NCBI GenBank assembly: GCA_035550595.1
Contig: DASZOV010000065.1
Location: 62,001-126,000 of the forward strand
Source: CALFMR01 sp035550595
GTDB lineage: Bacteria > Acidobacteriota > Vicinamibacteria > Vicinamibacterales > SCN-69-37
Length of the DNA stretch: 64,000 bases
Reading direction: 5' to 3'
Positions 27,266 to 35,299 of the stretch are shown here, one piece after another. Within the stretch, counting starts at the first letter, position 1; each line of letters opens with the position of its first letter. Both the position numbers and the translations under genes were made by a program. A model generated the notes under the pieces. That model searched no databases, was not told the DNA's origin, and worked only from the letters and a program-made list of their open reading frames with translations.

Positions 27266-27868
27266 ATGCCTGCACCGCCGCTGCTCATCGCTACGACCAA
27301 TCCCGGAAAAATCCGCGAGATCCGGCACGTGCTCGCTGGCGTGCCTCGGCGTCTGCTGACGCTCGCTGACATCGCGCCGATCGCCGAACCGGAAGAAACG
27401 GGTCGGACGTTTGCCGCCAACGCCGCGCTGAAGGCGCGCGCCTACGCGGTTGCATCCGGTTTGCCGACGGTGGCCGAAGACTCGGGCCTGGCGATCGACG
27501 CGATCGGCGGCCGACCGGGCGTTGAAAGCGCACGCTATCCTGGAGACACTTACGCCGAGAAGTTTGCGAACCTTTACCGCGAGCTGGCCGGACACGCGTG
27601 CCCATGGACGGCGCGCTTCGTCTGTTCGCTCGCGTTCATCGACGATCCGGCTGCGTCGGAACCCGCGTTCGTGACGGAAGCCACGGTCGAGGGCGAGATC
27701 ACCGACGAGCCGCGCGGCACGCACGGCTTCGGCTACGACCCGATCTTCTTTTTTCCGCCGTACGGCTGCACGCTCGCCGAAGTCACCGGCGGCCGCAAAC
27801 TCGCCGTCGCCCACCGCGGCAAAGCCTTCCGCGCCTTTCGCACCTGGCTTCTGGCTTCCAACTTCTAA
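27266..27868 (+). CDS. rdgB: RdgB/HAM1 non-canonical purine NTP pyrophosphatase
   Basis: 200 residues. LLIATTNPGKIREIRHVL, AEDSGLAIDAIGGRPGVESARY and GTHGFGYDPIFFFPPYG are the substrate and metal sites of the Ham1 family, which hydrolyses dITP, XTP and similar to monophosphates and pyrophosphate, keeping damaged purines out of nucleic acids. Cytoplasmic dimer. Full length. Divergent from the metalloprotease gene, convergent with the propeller gene. Confidence 0.95.
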   Translation: MPAPPLLIATTNPGKIREIRHVLAGVPRRLLTLADIAPIAEPEETGRTFAANAALKARAYAVASGLPTVAEDSGLAIDAIGGRPGVESARYPGDTYAEKFANLYRELAGHACPWTARFVCSLAFIDDPAASEPAFVTEATVEGEITDEPRGTHGFGYDPIFFFPPYGCTLAEVTGGRKLAVAHRGKAFRAFRTWLLASNF

Positions 27869-27886
27869 CTTGTCAGCGCCAGTCCC

Positions 27887-28849
27887 CTACGGGCTGAGCC
27901 GCGTGATCTTGCCCGACGCGATCTCGACCGTGTAGATCGCGTACGGCTGAAGGCCGCTCGGCGGGTGTTCGACGTGCGGCACGTAGACGAACGCCACGTG
28001 CGCACCATCGGGCGACCAGCGGGGATCGATCGTGTCGCCGTCGGCCATCGACGCGAGCGGCTTCTGATTCGTGCCGTCGGCGTTCATCGTGTAGAGCTCG
28101 AGGCGGCCGCCGCGGTTCGTCGTGAACGCCAGCCGCTTGCTGTCGGGCGACCAGGTCGGCGACATGCCGTTCTGCGGATCGTAGGTCAACCGCTGCACGG
28201 CATGCGTGCGAAGGTCGAAGACTTCGATGTCCTGGTTCACCTGCACCGCGATCGCATGACCGTCGGGTGCGTACTGCGGCGACCAGTTCGTGTCGCTCAT
28301 CGTCAGACGTGACGCCTCGCCGCCGGCGGCCGGCATGATGTAGACGTCCGGCTGGCGGCGCGGATCGCGATCCGACGTGAACGCTATCGACTGGCCGTCA
28401 GGCGACCAGGCCGGCGATCGATCCGCGGCGGTCGACGTCGTCAACCGCCGCGGCTCTTTCCCCGCCGCCGAAATCACGTAGATGTCGAGGTTCCCGTTGC
28501 GCGCGCTCTCGAACGCGATGCGCGATCCATCGGGCGAAAAGGCCGGCGAGGTGTCGTCGGCCGTCGACCTCGTGAGCTGACGACGCCCGGTGCCATCGGC
28601 GTTCATCACGAAGATGTCGGACTGCCCGCCGTGTTCCGCGGCGAAGGCGATGCGCCGGCCGTCGGGCGACCAGCTCGGCGCGCCGTCACGCACGGGCTCC
28701 GGATAGCGTCCCCACCACCAGTAGCCGAGCACGAGGACGAGCACGGCGGCCGCGATCACGGCCCAGATGGCTCGCGACGATCGCGGCGGCGGCTGACGTT
28801 GTTCGCGGAGACGATCGGACGCGCGGCGAGATGGTGGAGCGGGCGGCAC
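27887..28849 (-). CDS. Membrane-anchored PD40/TolB-like beta-propeller protein
   Basis: 320 residues. An N-terminal basic stretch and one helix (AIWAVIAAAVLVLVLGYWWW, about 28-47) are followed by at least six PD40 repeats with the signature SPDGRRIAFAA or close variants (WSPDGQSIAF, FSPDGSRIAF, WSPDSKRLAF). The propeller lies outside the inner membrane. Such domains bind peptides or sugars in TolB and sensor kinases; here no kinase part is present. Function unknown. Confidence 0.8.
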   Translation of the reverse strand: MPPAPPSRRASDRLREQRQPPPRSSRAIWAVIAAAVLVLVLGYWWWGRYPEPVRDGAPSWSPDGRRIAFAAEHGGQSDIFVMNADGTGRRQLTRSTADDTSPAFSPDGSRIAFESARNGNLDIYVISAAGKEPRRLTTSTAADRSPAWSPDGQSIAFTSDRDPRRQPDVYIMPAAGGEASRLTMSDTNWSPQYAPDGHAIAVQVNQDIEVFDLRTHAVQRLTYDPQNGMSPTWSPDSKRLAFTTNRGGRLELYTMNADGTNQKPLASMADGDTIDPRWSPDGAHVAFVYVPHVEHPPSGLQPYAIYTVEIASGKITRLSP

Positions 28850-29131
28850 GAAGAGGGGATTTTACCGCACGCGCCGCGAACGCTTCCGCCGCGACGCGCT
28901 CAGGGCACGCGGCGACCGCTTTTCCACCGCGGGTTGCCTACTCTCGGTAGCGCCGCGGGCGTCTGCCCCAGACCCGCAAGAGCTCCACAGCAGCCGCGGC
29001 CATTTTTCCGCACTTCCCCCCGCGCGCGACGTGGAACGGGGATTGATAGAAGAACACCATACCGGTGCGCGCCAGCGCCCGCTGCCTTATTCGTCGGTGG
29101 TCTTTCATCCGTGTCACGCCCTGCCTTGGCC

Positions 29132-30799
29132 ATGTCTCTCCCGACCATGACCGCGCCTTCGATGTCCCCAGCCACGACGTCCCGGAACACTGCCGCTGTA
29201 CTCGTCGCCGCCCCGCGCGCCGCCGATGACGCCGCGATCGAATCCGGCATCACGTCGAGCGGCTGCCGCGTCGTCCGCGCCACCGACCCGGAAGCGGCGC
29301 GCGTGGCCTTGACGAGCGATGAAGTCGCGGCCGCTCTCATCGACATGAGCTGGCCCGCAGCCGTCGACCTCGCTGCCGATCTTCGCCAGCGATCGCGGAC
29401 CCAACCGCTGCCGTTGATCTTTCTCGCCAATCCCGTGGGCGCGCCAGACGACGAGCTGCGCGCGTATCGAGCGGGCGCCGTCGATTGGATCGCGCGACCC
29501 GTTCATCCTGACGTGCTGTGCGCGAAGGTCGCGATGTTCGCGGCGCTGCATCGCGCGCGGCGTACGGCCGAGCGTCGTGCGCACGCACAATCGCGAGCGA
29601 CGAGGGACCGGACGGCCGAGGTCGATCGCGAACCGCGCGTGCGCGCGGTCGACGCGGCCGGCGCGACGGCCATGGCGGTCGAGGCGAGCGAACGGCGGCG
29701 CGACGAGTTCCTGGCCGCGCTCGCGCACGAACTGCGCAATCCGCTCGCGCCCATCCGTGCGGCGGTCGAGCTCATGCACCTCGAGGGCACGCCGGCCGCC
29801 ACGCTCGCGCACGCCCGCGACGTCGTCGAACGGCAGGTCGAGTATCTGTCGCGGCTCATCGAAGATCTCGTCGATCTCAGCCGGCTCACGCGCGATCAGC
29901 TCGTGCTGCGGATGACGCCCGTCGCGCTCGAGGCCGTCGTCGGCGCCGCGGTCGAGACGAGCCGGCCGATCGTCGAAGAGCGGCGACATCGGCTCATCGT
30001 CGAATTGCCAGGCAGCGCCGTCTGGCTCCACGCCGACCTGCCGCGGCTCGCGCAGGCGCTGTCGAACATCATCATCAATGCGGCGAAGTACACGCCGCCG
30101 GGTGGCGACATCGCGATCCGTGCGCGCGCTGAAGGTGGGCGCGTCGCGATCGTCGTGCGCGACACCGGGATCGGCATCGCCGCCGACATGCTGCCGCGTG
30201 TCTTCGACATGTTCGTGCAGGATCGACGCGCCGGCGGCGCGACGGGCGGCATTGGGATGGGACTCACGCTCGCGAAACGGCTCGTCAGGATGCACGGCGG
30301 CACGATCGAGGCCGAGAGCGACGGACCGGGCCGCGGATCGATCTTTCGCATGGAACTGCCTGTCATCAATCGGCCGGCTGCCACGCCGTCCGAACCGGCG
30401 CGGCCTCTCGGTGCCGCCCGCCGCGTGCATCGCGTGCTCGTCGTCGACGACAACGCGGACGCGGCCGAGATGATCGTCGCGATGCTCGACGTCTGGGGCC
30501 AGGAGACCGCGATCGCGTTCGACGGCGCGAGCGCGCTCGTCGAAGGCGACCGGCTGCGCCCCGACATCGTGCTGCTCGACATCGGCCTGCCGCAGATGGA
30601 CGGCTATGAAACCGCGCGCCGCATACGCGCACGGTCGTGGGGCGCCGACGCCCTGCTCGTGGCGGTCACCGGCTGGGGCCAGCCCGACGATCGGGAACGT
30701 ACGCGCGCGGCAGGGTTCGACCGACATCTCGTCAAACCCGTCGCGCCCGCTGCGCTCGAGGCGTTGCTCGTCGAGCAGGAACGCGACGACGCACACTGA
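29132..30799 (+). CDS. Hybrid sensor histidine kinase with degenerate N-terminal receiver
   Basis: 555 residues, no membrane segment, so cytoplasmic. About 20-140 is a receiver-like domain in which the usual switch Lys is Arg (WIARPVHP), so it is probably a pseudo-receiver, although D71 is kept. HisKA has ALAHELRNPLAPIR with phospho-His 199. The ATPase part has NIIINAAKYTPPGG, DTGIGIA and TGGIGMGLTLAKRLV. The C-terminal receiver is intact (VVDDNADAAEM, LLDIGLPQMDGYE, HLVKPVAP). The kinase would pass phosphate to its own receiver; no DNA-binding partner is adjacent. A GTG at 29111 could add seven residues. Confidence 0.9.
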   Translation: MSLPTMTAPSMSPATTSRNTAAVLVAAPRAADDAAIESGITSSGCRVVRATDPEAARVALTSDEVAAALIDMSWPAAVDLAADLRQRSRTQPLPLIFLANPVGAPDDELRAYRAGAVDWIARPVHPDVLCAKVAMFAALHRARRTAERRAHAQSRATRDRTAEVDREPRVRAVDAAGATAMAVEASERRRDEFLAALAHELRNPLAPIRAAVELMHLEGTPAATLAHARDVVERQVEYLSRLIEDLVDLSRLTRDQLVLRMTPVALEAVVGAAVETSRPIVEERRHRLIVELPGSAVWLHADLPRLAQALSNIIINAAKYTPPGGDIAIRARAEGGRVAIVVRDTGIGIAADMLPRVFDMFVQDRRAGGATGGIGMGLTLAKRLVRMHGGTIEAESDGPGRGSIFRMELPVINRPAATPSEPARPLGAARRVHRVLVVDDNADAAEMIVAMLDVWGQETAIAFDGASALVEGDRLRPDIVLLDIGLPQMDGYETARRIRARSWGADALLVAVTGWGQPDDRERTRAAGFDRHLVKPVAPAALEALLVEQERDDAH

Positions 30800-30908
30800 C
30801 GGCGGTCCTGCTTGGCCGGCACGCTTCGCCGCGCGACGGCGTTTCCAGCCGGCCGACGCAGTGACAATCGAGCCGCGGTGCCGCGCCGTATACTGATCGG
30901 CGGCGCTC

Positions 30909-31493
30909 GTGTCTTCCCTTTCGTCGTTCATCGTGCGCGCCCTGCCGATTGCCTGGATTGCGTGGGGCGCCATCTGGTGGCTCATCGCAGCGACGGGCAC
31001 CAAGACGACGGCGTGGCGCGAGTCGATTGTGTCAGCGCTGGCGTACCGCCTGCCGTTGGTCGTCGCGGTCATCATCATCGCGGGCGGCCTCTCATGGCCG
31101 TCCTTCGTGCGGTGTCATCTCTTCACGCCGACGTCAGCCGCGTTGATTCTCGTGGGCGGCGTCATGGTCGTCGCGGGCTTCGGCCTGACGTTCTGGGCCC
31201 GCTGGCATCTCGGACGCAACTGGAGCAGCGTGGTCGTCGTCAAGCAGGAGCACGCACTCGTGCGGACCGGCCCGTACCGCCACGTGCGTCATCCCATCTA
31301 CACCGGCCTGCTCGTCGCCTTCGCCGGGACGATTCTCGTCGTGAACCGGTGGAGCGGCGTCGTCGCGCTGCCCTTCTTCGCCGGCAGCCTCATCTGGAAG
31401 CTCGTGCTCGAGGAACGACGCATGCGTGCGGCGTTCGCCGAGTACGCCGAGTGGGCGCGACAGTCCGCCGCGCTCGTGCCGTTCGTGTGGTGA
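30909..31493 (+). CDS. Isoprenylcysteine carboxyl methyltransferase (ICMT)-like membrane protein
   Basis: 194 residues with about five membrane helices. The C-terminal block GPYRHVRHPIYTGLLVAFAG, followed by LEERRMRAAFAEYAEWARQ, is the SAM-binding motif of the ICMT/PEMT-like family. Bacterial members methylate small or unknown acceptors in the membrane. The GTG start lies 14 bases after a TATACT box (30889-30894), so its transcript has a very short leader. Stands alone before tRNA-Pro. Confidence 0.85.
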   Translation: MSSLSSFIVRALPIAWIAWGAIWWLIAATGTKTTAWRESIVSALAYRLPLVVAVIIIAGGLSWPSFVRCHLFTPTSAALILVGGVMVVAGFGLTFWARWHLGRNWSSVVVVKQEHALVRTGPYRHVRHPIYTGLLVAFAGTILVVNRWSGVVALPFFAGSLIWKLVLEERRMRAAFAEYAEWARQSAALVPFVW

Positions 31494-31562
31494 GAGGGGG
31501 CGAGGCGCGAAATGCGCGGGCGTTCGCGCGAGGGCTTGACTTGATAGGATGAAGGCCTTGGT

Positions 31563-31639
31563 CGGGGCGTAGCGCAGCCTGGTAGCGCACCTGCCTTGGG
31601 CGCAGGGGGTCCCGAGTTCGAATCTCGGCGCCCCGACCA
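31563..31639 (+). tRNA. tRNA-Pro (anticodon TGG)
   Basis: 77 nucleotides including encoded CCA. Acceptor CGGGGCG (31563-31569) pairs with CGCCCCG (31629-31635), followed by A and CCA. D arm AGCGCAGCCTGGTAGCGC; anticodon stem CCTGC/GCAGG with loop CTTGGGC giving anticodon TGG; T arm with GAGTTCGAATCTC. No repeat of its 3' end was found nearby. The 221 bases that follow show no gene. Confidence 0.96.
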
Positions 31640-31860
31640 AATTCCGCTTCTGTAGGTCACGTATAGGTCACACCGTCGGCGCGCACGACACGCTTCGCTG
31701 TTTCTCGACGCGATCGATCGCTGGGCCGGGCCGCACCGGCAACTGTCTTTCACTCCGGTCTACGGGCTGGCCGCGCTCGGACCGGATTTGAGGTTTCATC
31801 AGCCGCGCCCGCCGTCGAAGGGAGGGGCGCCGCGGCACAGCCGTGAATGAAGCCGTGTCG

Positions 31861-32283
31861 CTACGAGCGTTGAAACTTCTTCTTGGCGGCCGGCTTCGGT
31901 TCGCCGGAATCAGCGGCGACGGCCGCGGACAGACGCCGATCGCGATCGATGAGCAGCGCCGCCAACTCGCCCCGCGAGATGCCCAACCGCCGCGCCTCGG
32001 CCAACAGGTCGTCCGCGAGTTGATGCAGACGAGCGAGCGCCGCGTCCCCGACCACTGTCGCGCCGCGGCCCTGGCGGAGCTCGACGAGCGACTCGGATGA
32101 GAGATCGCGATACGCGCGCAGCACGGTGTTGACGTTGACCCCCAGCTGCGACGCCAAGTCCCGTGCGGGCGGCAGGCGACCGCCCCGCGCGAGCCGCCGA
32201 TCGGCAATCAGCCGTCGGACGGTGGCGGCAATCCGGCGATACAGCGGTCCGCCTTCGTCGGACGACAGTTCGAACGTCACCAC
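31861..32283 (-). CDS. GntR-family (YtrA-like) transcriptional regulator
   Basis: About 140 residues from GTG 32283; a longer frame to 32373 would start inside the promoter. PLYRRIAATVRRLIADRRLARGGRLPP and ARDLASQLGVNVNTVLRAYRDL form the GntR winged helix, followed by a short helical tail without an effector domain, as in the YtrA subgroup, which usually controls ABC transporter genes. Here the divergent gene at 32352 encodes only a 47-residue membrane protein. The C-terminal tail is basic (KPAAKKKFQRS). Confidence 0.85.
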   Translation of the reverse strand: MVTFELSSDEGGPLYRRIAATVRRLIADRRLARGGRLPPARDLASQLGVNVNTVLRAYRDLSSESLVELRQGRGATVVGDAALARLHQLADDLLAEARRLGISRGELAALLIDRDRRLSAAVAADSGEPKPAAKKKFQRS

Positions 32284-32324
32284 TGAAAGGAATTGTAACC
32301 AGGCACAGCCAATTGTGCTATTGT

Positions 32325-32332
32325 TACTAGTA
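32325..32332. promoter_or_regulatory. TACTAGTA palindrome between the GntR gene and a divergent small gene
   Basis: A perfect 8-bp palindrome sits in the 68-base divergent region, with a TACAAT box (32331-32336) next to it. YtrA-type regulators bind short TACTA...TAGTA-like palindromes, so this could be the site of the adjacent regulator. Inference from position. Confidence 0.3.
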
Positions 32333-32351
32333 CAATCAGGAGGGCGCGGAC

Positions 32352-32495
32352 ATGAACACCGTGTTGATCGCAAAGATCTGTGCTGGCATCGCAGTCGTTC
32401 TCACGCCGATCTACCTGGTCACGATTTTCAAGGGTGTCCGATCGCTCAGCGATATTCGCGATCTGCTGCGCCGCCCGCCAGGCGATCCTCGCTGA
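32352..32495 (+). CDS. 47-residue single-pass membrane protein
   Basis: ATG 32352 is preceded by a strong GGAGGG ribosome-binding site (32338-32343). The product begins MNTVLIAKICAGIAVVLTPI and continues hydrophobic to IF, then a charged tail (KGVRSLSDIRDLLRRPPGDPR). One membrane helix of about 22 residues is clear. It lies divergent from the GntR gene and ends just before a strong hairpin. No family recognised. Confidence 0.5.
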   Translation: MNTVLIAKICAGIAVVLTPIYLVTIFKGVRSLSDIRDLLRRPPGDPR

Positions 32496-32549
32496 CACCG
32501 TACGCGCGTTCCTCGCTCCCGCGTTCAAAGCACACGCCTCGCGCGATGG

Positions 32550-32580
32550 CGAGGTGTCGCGAACTCGTCGCGACACCTCG
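32550..32580. terminator. Perfect 13-bp hairpin between convergent genes
   Basis: CGAGGTGTCGCGA (32550-32562) and TCGCGACACCTCG (32568-32580) are exact complements with loop ACTCG. It lies between the plus-strand small gene and the minus-strand secreted-protein gene, so it could stop both transcripts. There is no T run; the plus side is followed by AAAATC, which reads GATTTT on the other strand before the stem. Confidence 0.5.
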
Positions 32581-32666
32581 AAAATCTCTGCAAAGTTCCT
32601 CGCAACGCGCGAGGAGATGCGGAGCTTGACGCGCCGACCGCGCGCCAAGCCGCCGACAATCGCGTC

Positions 32667-33008
32667 CTATCGGACGCCGTTTCGCGTGCGGTTGTTGCGC
32701 TTCAGGCGGAAGATCTGTCGGTTCGTCGCGTTGAGGTCCTTCTGGAGATTCCGGTACTCCAGCCGATTCAGCCCGCGGCCCGACGCCCGGAAGGCGCGCT
32801 CCCTGGCGCGGATGCCCGCCTCGTCGGCCCTGAGCCGATTCACCTCGCCGATCGTCAACTGCTGGTTCTTCACGCCGTCCCTGATGCGCAGAACCTGCCG
32901 ATGCTCGCGCGCGTTGACGCCGCGCCGTTTCGCGTGACCCGCCGCGAATGCCGGCGGAGCGAACAGCGCAATTCCGAGTGCGGCAGCCAGTACGGTTCGT
33001 GTCGACAT
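32667..33008 (-). CDS. Small secreted basic helical protein
   Basis: 113 residues from ATG 33008, which follows a GAGGGAGTGGG ribosome-binding site. A clear signal peptide (MSTRTVLAAALGIALFAPPAFA) leads to a mature part of about 90 residues, strongly basic and helical (GEVNRLRADEAGIRARERAF, later NRLEYRNLQKDLNATNRQIF). It resembles small periplasmic proteins with repeated Leu/Arg helices that are common near metal or stress genes, but I cannot name a family. Confidence 0.65.
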   Translation of the reverse strand: MSTRTVLAAALGIALFAPPAFAAGHAKRRGVNAREHRQVLRIRDGVKNQQLTIGEVNRLRADEAGIRARERAFRASGRGLNRLEYRNLQKDLNATNRQIFRLKRNNRTRNGVR

Positions 33009-33132
33009 GTCCCACTCCCTCTCACCAGGCACGCGGCAGCGCTGGCGTGTCCGTCACTGGTTAGACGGCGCTGGCACTATCCAGTTAGGTGCGGCGTCGC
33101 TGAATCTATACTGTCCACACGCCGGAGGTGAC

Positions 33133-33336
33133 ATGTCCGCAATCGCCAAGCTGTTCAGGAACGGACGAAGCCAGGCTGTCCGGCTGCCGAGGGAATTCCG
33201 GTTCGACGGAGACCGCGTCCGTGTGAGACGCGTCGGTCGAGGCGTGCTCGTCGAGCCGATCTTCACGAATGTGTCGGAGTGATTCGCCGAGCTCGATCGG
33301 CTGGCCACCGAGCCGTTCATGCCCGAGAGCCGCTAG
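33133..33336 (+). pseudogene. Broken vapB-type (SpoVT/AbrB) antitoxin remnant
   Basis: ATG 33133 follows a GGAGGTG ribosome-binding site. The first 49 residues, AKLFRNGRSQAVRLPREFRF and the following GDRVRVRRVGRGVLVEPIF, are a VapB swapped-hairpin domain. At 33280 TGA replaces the Trp expected in the VapC-binding tail; the same frame then reads FAELDRLATEPFMPESR to TAG at 33334-33336. Relatives have a WFAELDR-like tail followed by a few more residues. No vapC follows. The pair has therefore decayed, unless the TGA is a base error. Confidence 0.7.
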
Positions 33337-33345
33337 CCATCCGCC

Positions 33346-33627
33346 CTACCCCGCTCGCCACCCCGGCAGCTTCGACGCCTGGCGGATCCAGCTCGTGAGG
33401 CGCTTCTCGTCGATCGCGCCGTTTTCGTGAATGTCGAGGTAGCGCACGTCGTCGGACTTCGACGCGCCGGGCGGCGGCGGACGCAACGATGCGCCGCTGA
33501 AGAACGCGACCTTGACGTACTTCGTGAAGCAGTGGAAGTTCAGGAACCAGCCTCGATCGGGCACCCCGTAGAACGGTGAGTTCCACTTCACCGCCTTGCG
33601 CACGCCCGGTACCGCGCTCGTGATCAT
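33346..33627 (-). pseudogene. DUF1801 protein lacking its N-terminus
   Basis: The readable part (GVRKAVKWNSPFYGVPDRGW, then FHCFTKYVKVAFFSGASLRP and SDDVRYLDIHENGAIDEKRL) is the core and C-terminus of a YdhG/DUF1801 protein, a small domain of unknown role found with SRPBCC proteins. Homology in frame can be followed only to VDAMI, codons near 33636. Family members have about 40 to 60 more residues before that. The missing part coincides with the place where the oppositely oriented GH127 gene also lacks its N-terminus. Confidence 0.65.
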
Positions 33628-33659
33628 CGCGTCGACGCGCCCTGAGCGCGACGTCGCTG

Positions 33660-35228
33660 ATGCACGCCTCGACCGGTGACGCGCGCATGAAAGCGCGCGT
33701 CGACTACATCGTCGACGAGCTGCACGCGTGCCAGCAGGCGGCGGGGACGGGGCTCGTGTGCGGGTTTCCCGACGGCTCGGCGCAGCTCGATGCCGCCGTC
33801 GCCGGCCGCCGGTTCATCGGCGTGCCGTGGTACACGATGCACAAGATCTTCGCCGGCGTGCGCGATGCGTATCTGCACGGCGAGAGTAACGCCGCACGTG
33901 GTGTGCTCTCCGCGCTCGCGGACTGGACTGTGACCGTCACGGCCCCGATGACCGACGACGAGGTGCAGCGCATGCTGCGCATCGAGCACGGCGGCATGAA
34001 CGAAGTCCTGGCCGACGTCTTCGCGATGACCGGCGATCGGAAGTATCTCGCCGCCGCGCGCCGGTTCAGTCACGAGGCCCTGCTCGCGCCGCTGGCCGAG
34101 TCGCGCGACACGCTCGACGGCCTGCACGCCAACACGCAGATCCCGAAGGTCGTGGGATTCCAGCGCCTGTTTGATCTCACCGGCGAGGACCGCTACGCCG
34201 CCTCCTCGACCTTCTTCTGGCGCACCGTCGTCGACCGGCGATCGTTCGTCACGGGCGACCACGGCGACAACGAGCACTTCTTCCCGCCGGCTGAGTTCGC
34301 CACACATCTCCCGTCGGCGAAGACGATGGAGACGTGTGGCACGCACAACATGCTGCGGCTGACGCGCCTGCTCTTCCAGGCGGCGCCGTCCTCCGCCCTC
34401 GCCGACTACTACGAGCGCGCGCTCTACAACGGCATCCTGGCGTCGCAGGATCCGGAGTCGGGCATGATGACGTATTTCCAGGCGACGCGGCCCGGCTACG
34501 TCCGGCTCTTCCACACGCCCGATCGATCGTTCTGGTGCTGCACGGGCACCGGCATGGAGAACCACGCGAAGTACGGCGACTCGATCTATTTCGAGGACGC
34601 CGACGGCGTGTGGGTCAATCTCTACATCGCTTCGACGATGACGTCGAAAGCCAGCGGACTGAGTCTGCGCCAGACGACGAGGTTCCCCGAGGAGCCGCGC
34701 ACGCGGGTCGAGATCACCAGCGCACGACCGACCCTCGCGGCCATTCGCGTGCGACAGCCGGGCTGGTGCCCGGATATGCGCGTCAGCGTCAATGGCCGCC
34801 GCGCGTCTGCACGCGCTGGCGGCGACAGCTACGTCATCCTCGATCGCGAGTGGCGCCCGGGCGATCACATCGACGTCGATCTGCCGATGCGCCTCCGCAC
34901 GGAAGCGCTGCCCGGAACGACCGACATCGTGGCGTTCGTCTACGGCCCGATCGTGCTGGCGGGACGTCTCGGCCGGGACGGTCTCTCGCCGGGCTCGCAG
35001 ATCATCGTCAACGAGCGCGAGTCAGGCACGATGCTGAACGCCGACGTCAAGGTGCCGACACTCACTGGCGACGCGACCTCGCTCGTCGAGCACGTGCAAC
35101 GCGACACACATGATCCGCTCGTGTTTCGGACCGTAGGGATCGGGCGTCCGCACGACGTGGAGCTGGCGCCTTACTACCGTCTCGCGCACGAGCGCTACAA
35201 CCTTTATTGGAAGGTGGCGTCCGCCTGA
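33660..35228 (+). CDS. GH127 beta-L-arabinofuranosidase (DUF1680), 5'-truncated
   Basis: 522 residues from an internal-looking ATG. METCGTHNMLRLTRLLF gives the zinc ligands E224 and C226, and FWCCTGTGMENHAKYGDSIYF gives the Cys nucleophile/zinc pair C293-C294 of GH127, which releases beta-L-arabinofuranose from plant oligosaccharides. Similarity continues before the ATG as LSATSLMHASTGD (from about 33642) and then stops, so about 100 N-terminal residues, including the usual signal peptide, are missing. The catalytic barrel is incomplete, so activity is doubtful. Followed by GH51, a natural partner in arabinan breakdown. Confidence 0.85.
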   Translation: MHASTGDARMKARVDYIVDELHACQQAAGTGLVCGFPDGSAQLDAAVAGRRFIGVPWYTMHKIFAGVRDAYLHGESNAARGVLSALADWTVTVTAPMTDDEVQRMLRIEHGGMNEVLADVFAMTGDRKYLAAARRFSHEALLAPLAESRDTLDGLHANTQIPKVVGFQRLFDLTGEDRYAASSTFFWRTVVDRRSFVTGDHGDNEHFFPPAEFATHLPSAKTMETCGTHNMLRLTRLLFQAAPSSALADYYERALYNGILASQDPESGMMTYFQATRPGYVRLFHTPDRSFWCCTGTGMENHAKYGDSIYFEDADGVWVNLYIASTMTSKASGLSLRQTTRFPEEPRTRVEITSARPTLAAIRVRQPGWCPDMRVSVNGRRASARAGGDSYVILDREWRPGDHIDVDLPMRLRTEALPGTTDIVAFVYGPIVLAGRLGRDGLSPGSQIIVNERESGTMLNADVKVPTLTGDATSLVEHVQRDTHDPLVFRTVGIGRPHDVELAPYYRLAHERYNLYWKVASA

Positions 35229-35299
35229 CGCATGCGAGGGGCGCCTCGCGGCGGCAGTCGTGAGATGATGCGGCCGCTCACATCATCGGAGGAAGGACC

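Noticed and set aside
31563..31860. tRNA-Pro as a second island insertion site
   Set aside because: No second copy of its 3' end was seen in the window and no integrase gene follows.
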